Assembly (NCBI GenBank): GCA_015662385.1 | Contig: DQUH01000045.1 | Span: 1 to 8,325 of the forward strand | Direction: 5' to 3' | Origin: Methanobacteriota archaeon | Lineage (GTDB): Archaea > Iainarchaeota > Iainarchaeia > JAADDC01 | Length of the DNA stretch: 8,325 nt | In this document: positions 1 through 4,313 of the stretch, piece by piece | Layout: each line of letters opens with the position of its first letter | How positions within the stretch are numbered: position 1 is the stretch's first letter | The notes under the pieces: model-generated | Database searches by the model: none | The model's input: only the letters and a program-made list of their open reading frames with translations | What the model was told of the DNA's origin: nothing | Made by a program: the position numbers and the translations under genes

Positions 1-1
1 C

Positions 2-451
2 GTCTTCGAGGAGGCGGAAAAGGTGAAAGCGGACAAGGAAGCCGTCAGGAAGCTCGGCATTGAAGGGCCCCTCGTCAGGGAGCTCAAGGCGGGCAGGCCC
101 GTTCTCTGGAACGGGCGGGTGGTGCGCCCAGAGGACGTGGTCTACAGGGTCCCGGGCAGGAAAGTAGTGTACGCTGTTGACACCCGCCCCGTGGTCCACG
201 GTTACGCCCGGGGGGCCACCGTCCTGATCCACGACTCCACTTTTTCACACTCAGATCTCTGCCTCGCCCTGGAGAGGAAACACTCCACCGCTAGGGAGGC
301 TGCGGAACTCGCGAGGGCGCTGGGGGTGAAACGCCTTGTACTCTTCCATTTTTCCACGAGGGTGAAGGACGTGTCTGTTCTTGAAAGGGAGGCAAGGGCT
401 GTTTTTGAGAACAGCGTTGCGGCTTACGACGGCTACACCTTAGAGATTTAA
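2..451 (+). CDS. rnz: Ribonuclease Z (tRNA 3' endonuclease), C-terminal part, 5' end outside window
   Basis: RNase Z is a metallo-beta-lactamase-fold endonuclease that removes the 3' trailer of pre-tRNAs. The reading frame is open from base 2 with no stop, so the gene begins upstream and only about 149 C-terminal residues are seen. The N-terminal HxHxDH metal motif lies outside the window. Visible family landmarks are a KLGI-GP-V-EL-AG segment (about bases 50-95), the metal-bridging Asp in AVDTRP (GAC at 179-181), the LIHDSTF segment (His at 230-232), HSTA-EAAELA (His at 281-283) and LFHFSTR (His at 347-349). These match the GDT, HEATF, HSTA and LTHxSxRY motifs known for the family. Two small departures stand out: Val replaces the usual Gly before the Asp, and Asp replaces Glu after the His. 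The stop is TAA at 449-451, and the next gene begins 22 bases later. The family call is secure; whether it is a long or short form is inferred from the normal C-terminus. Confidence 0.93.
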   Translation, partial: VFEEAEKVKADKEAVRKLGIEGPLVRELKAGRPVLWNGRVVRPEDVVYRVPGRKVVYAVDTRPVVHGYARGATVLIHDSTFSHSDLCLALERKHSTAREAAELARALGVKRLVLFHFSTRVKDVSVLEREARAVFENSVAAYDGYTLEI

Positions 452-452
452 A
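447..452 (+). promoter_or_regulatory. TATA-like box for the secreted-protein gene
   Basis: TTTAAA overlaps the rnz stop codon. Its centre is about 24-25 bases before the ATG at 474, the usual archaeal TATA-to-start distance for a leaderless transcript. No Shine-Dalgarno sequence precedes that ATG, which fits a leaderless mRNA. The site was assigned by spacing alone. Confidence 0.4.
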
Positions 453-473
453 CAAAGCTTTTCTATTCTTAGC

Positions 474-1217
474 ATGCGCTGGCACCTTCTGTTTGCTTTT
501 TCCGTCCTGGTTCCCTTTGCCTGTGCGCTGGCCCCCTCTTCCACAACGGTTACCGTGGTGGTGGGCCCCGACGGCGTTGCCAACGTGAGGGAGGACTACG
601 TCTTTTTCTTCAAGGACGCCAACGAGTTCAACGCTTTCAAGTCTCTGGCCGGGCTCCTGGGGAATTCCTTCCAGCTCTGGATAGCCAACGTTGAAGGGGT
701 GGACTTCCACGTTGGGAGGGACTACCGCGACCTCTCCGACATATCCCTGTACTGGGGAGAGATCGGGCCCAACGCCGCGAAGCTAACGGTGCGGTACTCA
801 GTTCGGGCCGCAGTACCCTCTAAAGAAACACCTACAGAGGTGATTTACGTTATTAACGCTTTCCGCATCCCCCGTCAGTCCGGCGCTTACGTAATCCCCC
901 AGGGGATGTCCATCGTCCTCGTCCTCCCCCAGCAGGCGAAGATACTGTCGTACGAGCCGGAGGTGGAAGAGTCGCGCAGGGGCAAAAACATGATCATGTG
1001 GGAGGGGCCCATCACCACGAACAAGATCTATGTGCGGTATTCCCTCCCGAAACCGGCGTTGGCGCCGTCGCTTTTCGAGCTATTGCTCAACACTTCCTAC
1101 AGCGTATATATTTCGATATTTTTTGTTGCCCTGGCCGTGGTCCTTTTCCTGAAGAGGGACAGGATCCGCTCTTTCATTCAGGGTTACGTGGAGGAGAACT
1201 CTCAGTTTGAAGAATAG
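474..1217 (+). CDS. Secreted protein with C-terminal membrane anchor, unknown function
   Basis: I do not recognise a named family for this 247-residue protein. Residues 1-19 form a signal peptide: a basic MRW start, then a hydrophobic stretch ending CALA before PSS. Residues about 20-205 form an ectodomain rich in alternating hydrophobic residues, opening with TVTVVV-PDGVANV-EDYVFFF and ending with an MIMWEGPITTNKIYVRYSL segment, which looks like beta-sandwich sequence. Residues about 208-226 are a transmembrane helix, followed by a short basic tail (KRDRIR) expected in the cytoplasm. The topology is therefore outside domain, one anchor, small tail. The layout recalls archaeal surface proteins whose beta-rich ectodomains sit on one helix, sometimes with a wHTH domain after it; no such cytoplasmic domain is present here. 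No catalytic motif is visible. The start has no Shine-Dalgarno site and a TATA-like box 25 bases upstream. The 3' end overlaps the convergent nob1 by 16 bases. Confidence 0.82.
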   Translation: MRWHLLFAFSVLVPFACALAPSSTTVTVVVGPDGVANVREDYVFFFKDANEFNAFKSLAGLLGNSFQLWIANVEGVDFHVGRDYRDLSDISLYWGEIGPNAAKLTVRYSVRAAVPSKETPTEVIYVINAFRIPRQSGAYVIPQGMSIVLVLPQQAKILSYEPEVEESRRGKNMIMWEGPITTNKIYVRYSLPKPALAPSLFELLLNTSYSVYISIFFVALAVVLFLKRDRIRSFIQGYVEENSQFEE

Positions 1218-1678
1218 ACGATCCTTCCACCACAGATTGGGCACCGCACCCCCCTGTACCTTTGGGGGTACGTTTTTCCGCAGTTGACGCACTTGCGCTT
1301 CCAGCGCCTTTTTTCCCGTATCCTTTCCGTTACGTGCTGGTATTCCACTCCCAGCGCCTCTGCCACGTTCTGCACGTGGAAATCGTCCGTTATCAGCACT
1401 GCCTTTTCTTCCAGCGCGAGGGCAAGGGCGTCGATGTCCGCCTCCGACAGCGCCCCTGTTTCACCCATCTCCGTCGCCACAGCCCTTACTTTTCCCACGG
1501 TTTTTTCTGAAGGGGACTTGATCCGCACGCTCCCCGATTCTATCAGCGCCACAAGAATCTCTGACCTGCTTTTTACCTCGTCTGCTACGCTCGGGGGTAT
1601 CAGTGCGCGCTCAAACAAAAAAAAGTTGGAGTTGAGGAGGGCCCCAGCGTCAAGAACCCTTTCAGCTCTCTGGGCCAA
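1202..1678 (-). CDS. nob1: rRNA maturation endonuclease Nob1 (PIN domain plus zinc ribbon)
   Basis: Nob1 makes the final cut at the 3' end of 16S rRNA in archaea (site D of 18S in eukaryotes) during small-subunit maturation. The 158-residue protein has a PIN nuclease domain at 1-115 and a zinc ribbon at 130-149. Candidate metal-binding acids are D10 in VLDAGALL, E34 in VADEV, D81 in LSEADIDALALA and D98/D99 in LITDDF. The ribbon cysteines are C130, C133, C146 and C149. A basic linker (REKRRWKRK) precedes the ribbon. The start is TTG at 1676-1678. The in-frame TAA only two codons upstream leaves no earlier start, and an AGGAG site stands 7 bases before it. A later start would lose the catalytic D10. 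The gene begins inside the last 17 bases of the upstream membrane-protein gene, so the two are probably translationally coupled. It ends 16 bases inside the convergent secreted-protein gene. The length is normal for an archaeal Nob1. Confidence 0.94.
   Translation of the reverse strand: MAQRAERVLDAGALLNSNFFLFERALIPPSVADEVKSRSEILVALIESGSVRIKSPSEKTVGKVRAVATEMGETGALSEADIDALALALEEKAVLITDDFHVQNVAEALGVEYQHVTERIREKRRWKRKCVNCGKTYPQRYRGVRCPICGGRIVYSSN
1295..1314 (+). terminator. Possible terminator of the secreted-protein gene, inside nob1
   Basis: GCGC-TTCCA-GCGC (1295-1307) can form a short hairpin and is followed by six T at 1309-1314. A T5 run lies slightly earlier at 1273-1277. Archaeal termination relies mainly on U-rich tracts, and the gene ending at 1217 has no spacer before nob1, so its transcript must end within nob1. 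The stem is only 4 bp and the sequence also encodes the basic stretch before the Nob1 zinc ribbon, so it may be coincidental. Confidence 0.25.
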
Positions 1679-2345
1679 AAATTATCTCCTCTATTTTCTT
1701 TTTCTTCTTTTTCAAGACGTCCTTTACAACGTCCTGGCCGCCCAGCCCGATCGCTATGCCCATACCGACTCCGAACGCTATTGCCACTGCCCACAGTGCG
1801 ATTTCTATGGCCTTTGTTAGTATGTAAGTGTCCCTTATCCCGAAGTGGGGAAGCGCTGTTATAAGCGCAAAGTATATGATCACCGCCTGTACTGCCCTGA
1901 TCACTGGTTCCCCGCCGTACGTTCCGCTTTCCCTCATCTTTATGCCCACGTACTTTGCTATGAACATACCTACTGCGAGGTATATTATCCCTAGCGCCAC
2001 GTTTACGTACAGGCCGTACACCGTCAGGGCCATCTCTGTGACCACTGGCATTCCCAGATACCCTATCGCCTGTGCGAAGAAGCCGATGAATACCCACCAC
2101 TTGACGATCGTTGCAATCAGGTCAGTTACGTGGATCCCTAGGAACGCCCTGTCAACCCCCTGTGCCTCGAACCACTCTTCGTAGTACAGCCCCTTGAACA
2201 CTTTTCTGGTGAGGCGTTCGGCAACCGCGGCGAGCAAGTAGCCGACGACGGCAACTGTGAACGCCATAATTCCGGGGTACAGTATGCCCCAAGCGGTGGC
2301 AGCCCAAGTGTTGTTCAATCCTGCCATGCTCCCCATTACATCCAT
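1662..2345 (-). CDS. TM-helix-repeat membrane protein, mechanosensitive-channel-like without the MscS beta domain
   Basis: This is a 227-residue protein with about five hydrophobic segments, near residues 19-42, 76-97, 102-131, 147-167 and 175-203. The last one ends in a Gly-rich GVGMGIAIGLGGQD run, followed by a tail of six lysines and IEEIIFGPES. Archaeal proteins with this Gly-rich helix and GLGGxD end belong to the conserved TM-helix family often annotated as mechanosensitive ion channel-like, because the motif resembles the MscS pore helix. The cytoplasmic beta domain that follows the pore helix in true MscS is absent, so channel function is inference. I chose the ATG at 2345-2343 because GGTGG (2355-2351) sits just upstream, as it does before rfcS. 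An in-frame GTG at 2354 would add three residues and is the alternative. The gene lies 30 bases after rfcS and overlaps nob1 by 17 bases. Confidence 0.82.
   Translation of the reverse strand: MDVMGSMAGLNNTWAATAWGILYPGIMAFTVAVVGYLLAAVAERLTRKVFKGLYYEEWFEAQGVDRAFLGIHVTDLIATIVKWWVFIGFFAQAIGYLGMPVVTEMALTVYGLYVNVALGIIYLAVGMFIAKYVGIKMRESGTYGGEPVIRAVQAVIIYFALITALPHFGIRDTYILTKAIEIALWAVAIAFGVGMGIAIGLGGQDVVKDVLKKKKKKIEEIIFGPES
1685..1690 (-). promoter_or_regulatory. Shine-Dalgarno site of nob1, deciding its TTG start
   Basis: The minus strand carries AGGAG here, inside the last codons of the TM-repeat protein gene. It stands about 7 bases before TTG (1678-1676), and it is the only good ribosome site near the nob1 5' end. 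It supports TTG initiation coupled to the upstream gene. Confidence 0.6.
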
Positions 2346-2374
2346 ACTTACCACCAGAATAAAGAGGGGAGTAT

Positions 2375-2383
2375 GCTATATAT
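2375..2383 (-). promoter_or_regulatory. TATA-like box before the TM-repeat gene
   Basis: AATATATAG on the minus strand overlaps the rfcS stop codon (TAG at 2378-2376). Its centre is about 25 bases from the GTG at 2354 and 34 from the ATG at 2345. It could give the TM-repeat gene and nob1 a transcript independent of rfcS. It also encodes the last rfcS codons, so it may be chance. Confidence 0.35.
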
Positions 2384-3344
2384 TCTTATCCTTGCCGAAA
2401 CGCAGGAACTGTGCCAGCAGGGCTTCCATCTGAATGCGTTCGTTGGCCCCTTCCACCATGCGGAACTCGTATTCTCCGATCTTATCTATGAGCTGCACCT
2501 TTGTCCTGTCGTCTATGTCTAGGTTGAACACCTCCCTGTGCATCTGCTTTATTACGTCGTCGCCGCTCATCCCGTATTCGATCATAGTATTATAAAGGAG
2601 CTTCCTTGCTTCCATGAAGTCCCCTTTAAGCGCCACCTCCATCATTTTCCTTATGTCCTGTGGCCGCGCCTTTGATGCGACCTGGAAAACAAGTTTTTCA
2701 TCTATTTCCTTGCTGAGGGCTGCGGAGGCCTGTAGTAGGTTTATCGCCCTTCTAAGGTCCCCCTCCGAGACGTACACGAGGGCGTTGTAACCGTCTTCCG
2801 TTACGTTCAGCCCTTCTTTTTCTGCTATGAATTTTAACCGTTCTTTTATCTGTTCTTCGGACAGTGGCCGGAACCGGAATATGGCGCACCTCGACTGTAT
2901 GGGTTCTATGATTTTTGAGGAGTAGTTGCAGGAAAGTATGAAGCGCGAGGTGGCAGCGTATTTCTCCATGGTCCTCCTAAGGGCGTGCTGGGCGTCCGCC
3001 GTCAGCGCGTCCGCCTCGTCAAGGAAAATGATCTTGAACTTGGCGCCCCCGAAGGGGAGGGTCCTCGCGAACTCCTTTATGGTCTCCCTCACGACGTTAA
3101 TACCCCTTTCGTCGGAGGCGTTGAGCTCGAGGAAGTTCTGTTCAAAGCTGTCCCCGAAGATCTCCCTTGCGAGGGCCATCGCTGCGGTGGTTTTCCCCGT
3201 GCCCGGCGGCCCTGCGAAGAGGAGGTTTGGCATCTCCTTCTTTTCGGCGTAGGCCTTGAGGCGCTCCACCACTTCTTCCTGGCCCACCATCTCGCTGAGC
3301 GTTTTAGGCCTGTACTTTTCCGTCCACGGGAGTTCGTACTCCAT
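2376..3344 (-). CDS. rfcS: Replication factor C small subunit (clamp-loader ATPase)
   Basis: RfcS forms, with RfcL, the archaeal clamp loader that opens the PCNA ring and places it on primer-template DNA using ATP. The 322 residues are the usual full length and contain no intein. An N-terminal PWTEKYRP segment (residues 6-13) is typical of RFC. The AAA+ motifs follow in order: Walker A GPPGTGKT at 45-52, Walker B LDEAD at 108-112, sensor 1 with N140 in SCNYSS, the SRC arginine-finger motif at 151-153 and sensor 2 with R198 in GDLRRA. The C-terminal part (about 230-318) is the helical collar domain. The start is ATG at 3344-3342, preceded by GGTGG at 3353-3349. It heads a leftward group with the TM-repeat gene 30 bases downstream and then nob1. 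The large subunit is not in the window. Every key residue I looked for is present. Confidence 0.98.
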   Translation of the reverse strand: MEYELPWTEKYRPKTLSEMVGQEEVVERLKAYAEKKEMPNLLFAGPPGTGKTTAAMALAREIFGDSFEQNFLELNASDERGINVVRETIKEFARTLPFGGAKFKIIFLDEADALTADAQHALRRTMEKYAATSRFILSCNYSSKIIEPIQSRCAIFRFRPLSEEQIKERLKFIAEKEGLNVTEDGYNALVYVSEGDLRRAINLLQASAALSKEIDEKLVFQVASKARPQDIRKMMEVALKGDFMEARKLLYNTMIEYGMSGDDVIKQMHREVFNLDIDDRTKVQLIDKIGEYEFRMVEGANERIQMEALLAQFLRFGKDKNI

Positions 3345-3389
3345 TTTACCACCACTTTTTTATGGACGAGGGTATAAGGTTTCTCTACT
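3345..3389. promoter_or_regulatory. Short divergent promoter region between rfcS and the YbjQ-family gene
   Basis: These 45 bases separate two divergent starts (rfcS ATG at 3344, YbjQ gene ATG at 3390). On the minus strand, CCTTATACC (3371-3379) is TATA-like and about 31 bases from the rfcS ATG; GGTGG at 3349-3353 is its likely Shine-Dalgarno. On the plus strand, TTTTTTATG (3356-3364) is about 30 bases before the other ATG, which has no ribosome site and is probably leaderless. If these boxes are right, the two promoters cross and could not be used at the same time. They are assigned by eye from spacing. Confidence 0.4.
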
Positions 3390-3746
3390 ATGAATGAGGG
3401 GGTAGGAGAAGATAAAAACGTACTCATCACGTCGCTCCCGTCCCTGCCCGGCTACGAGGTGGTGGAGAGCAAGGGGTTCGTGATGGGCAGTTCTTTTGAT
3501 ACTGTACCTGCAGACAGGGTGGTTTACGCCTTCTTCGCATCTGTTTTTGATCCTAATGCCAGAAATCGACTCTATTCTGGCTTTTTTAGGCGTTTGAGGC
3601 ACGAAGCGCTTATGAAACTATCAGAGAATGCTAAAAAGCTGGGGGCAAACGCGGTGCTCGGTACGTCCGTACGTATCTGGCGCTGCGGGTACGGGATGTA
3701 CGAGGCGTACGCCTACGGTACCGCCGTGGAGGTGAGGAAGGTATGA
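3390..3746 (+). CDS. YbjQ/UPF0145 family protein (DUF74, putative heavy-metal-binding fold)
   Basis: This is a 118-residue cytoplasmic protein of the YbjQ (UPF0145, PF01906) family. Known structures of the family show small beta-rich oligomers, and a metal-binding role has been suggested but not proved. Family landmarks in order are VLITSLPSLPGYEVV (11-25), GFVMG (29-33), a helix with EALMKLSENAKKLGANAVLG (72-91, containing the signature GANAV) and the closing YGTAVEV (109-115). The N-terminal 10 residues are charged and variable. The length is slightly above the usual 100-110. The ATG has no Shine-Dalgarno site. Its TGA stop overlaps the next gene's ATG as ATGA, so the two genes are surely cotranscribed and probably coupled. 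The cellular role is unknown, and the partner suggests a membrane-related one. Confidence 0.9.
   Translation: MNEGVGEDKNVLITSLPSLPGYEVVESKGFVMGSSFDTVPADRVVYAFFASVFDPNARNRLYSGFFRRLRHEALMKLSENAKKLGANAVLGTSVRIWRCGYGMYEAYAYGTAVEVRKV
3728..3735 (+). promoter_or_regulatory. Full-length Shine-Dalgarno site for the four-TM gene
   Basis: GGAGGTGA, the complete complement of the archaeal anti-Shine-Dalgarno sequence, lies inside the end of the YbjQ-family gene, 7 bases before the ATG at 3743. It fixes that start and shows the downstream gene is translated independently and probably strongly. Confidence 0.75.
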
Positions 3747-4207
3747 ACCGCAGGGAACTGCTCTTCCTGGCTTCGGGCGTTGTTCTATCTTACGTGCTCT
3801 TCTTTGCGGTCGTCCCCTTGGTCTCAGCCATTGTTAACGGTTATTTTTACGGTGGGGAGCAGCTCTACCGCCTCACTTGGTCCCACTACGTTCTGCCGGC
3901 AGCCGGGGCGGTGGCAACGGTTCTCGTCGCGGGCTGGCTCCAGAAGGAAGTTAACTGGCCCCGCAGTCTGAAGCACCAGTGCGTATTCATTTTTGCAGCC
4001 CTTTTGTTCTTGTTTTTCGGTTTTGTCCTGGGGGTGCAGGCGTACAGGTACACTTTTATCCTTTACGGCGCCAGCTCGTTGGATTTACCCACGCTCTGGT
4101 ACTTCTTCCTCTTCACTCCCTTCTGGGCCCTTGTGCCGGGCGTTGTTTCCGGCTGGCTTGCCTCTCTCCTGCTCCACTGTAAAACAATAAAAAAGGGAAC
4201 GTCCTAA
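3743..4207 (+). CDS. Four-transmembrane protein of unknown function, coupled to the YbjQ-family gene
   Basis: I do not recognise a family for this 154-residue integral membrane protein. It has four hydrophobic segments, at about residues 6-30, 47-66, 80-100 and 118-145. A basic MNRRE start, a QKEVNWPRSLKHQ loop between helices 2 and 3, and a KTIKKGTS tail suggest that both termini and the 2-3 loop face the cytoplasm. Aromatic residues are abundant (FFLFTPFW near 121-128). There is a Cys at the start of helix 3 (C80) and another at the end of helix 4 (C146), but no recognisable transporter or enzyme motif. The start is firm: GGAGGTGA lies 7 bases upstream and the ATG overlaps the preceding stop as ATGA. 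This coupling is the only clue to function. The stop is TAA at 4205-4207. Confidence 0.8.
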   Translation: MNRRELLFLASGVVLSYVLFFAVVPLVSAIVNGYFYGGEQLYRLTWSHYVLPAAGAVATVLVAGWLQKEVNWPRSLKHQCVFIFAALLFLFFGFVLGVQAYRYTFILYGASSLDLPTLWYFFLFTPFWALVPGVVSGWLASLLLHCKTIKKGTS

Positions 4208-4211
4208 TCAT

Positions 4212-4298
4212 ATGGGTGAGCTGGGTGAGGAGGGGTTGCCAAATCCAGTTGTTTTTCTAGCCTCCGCCCAGCGTTTAATCTGGCTTGCTATTTTCTAA
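4212..4298 (+). CDS. Possible 28-codon upstream ORF before ileS
   Basis: An ATG at 4212 opens a 28-codon frame ending TAA at 4296-4298, 15 bases before the ileS ATG and just before its Shine-Dalgarno. The second half is hydrophobic and ends RLIWLAIF, with Ile codons at 4278-4280 and 4290-4292. AT-rich CAATAAAAAA at 4185-4194 lies about 22 bases upstream, which would suit a nearly leaderless start. There is no good Shine-Dalgarno for it. It could be a leader peptide, a small protein or chance: a random open frame of this size is common. Confidence 0.2.
   Translation: MGELGEEGLPNPVVFLASAQRLIWLAIF
4252..4256 (+). terminator. T-tract, possible terminator of the YbjQ/four-TM operon
   Basis: TTTTT lies 45 bases after the four-TM stop codon, in the loop of the leader hairpin. 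A U5 run is a weak archaeal terminator. It is the only such tract between the four-TM gene and ileS, so either the operon ends here or ileS is read through from it. Confidence 0.22.
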
Positions 4299-4300
4299 AA

Positions 4301-4307
4301 GGAGGGA
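4301..4307 (+). promoter_or_regulatory. Shine-Dalgarno site of ileS
   Basis: GGAGGGA stands 6 bases before the ATG at 4314 and fixes the ileS start. That start also gives the usual N-terminus about 40 residues before the HIGH-type motif. Confidence 0.8.
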
Positions 4308-4313
4308 GTTTGT

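Larger units (their letters stand above)
4208..4313 (+). promoter_or_regulatory. Putative structured 5' leader of ileS with a long-range hairpin
   Basis: This 106-base spacer has no tRNA or known riboswitch that I can see. GCTGGG (4220-4225) plus GGAGG (4229-4233) can pair with CCTCC (4261-4265) plus CCCAGC (4267-4272). That is 11 G/C-rich pairs with a small internal loop and a 27-base terminal loop. The CCTCC arm could alternatively pair with GGAGG of the ileS Shine-Dalgarno at 4301-4305, so two exclusive folds are possible. TTTAAT at 4275-4280 is a further TATA-like candidate. If it is the real promoter, transcription would start near the Shine-Dalgarno site and the hairpin would not be part of the ileS mRNA. 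Confidence 0.35.

Noticed and set aside
1693..1712. A-rich tract in the TM-repeat gene as a programmed frameshift site
   Set aside because: The run is broken by G residues, the frame continues to a sensible stop, and the downstream gene has its own ribosome site and start, so no frameshift is needed to explain it.
4208..4313. tRNA or T-box riboswitch in the ileS leader
   Set aside because: No cloverleaf, TTC arm or T-box consensus can be seen, and T-boxes are a bacterial device. Only the hairpin and the small ORF are supported.
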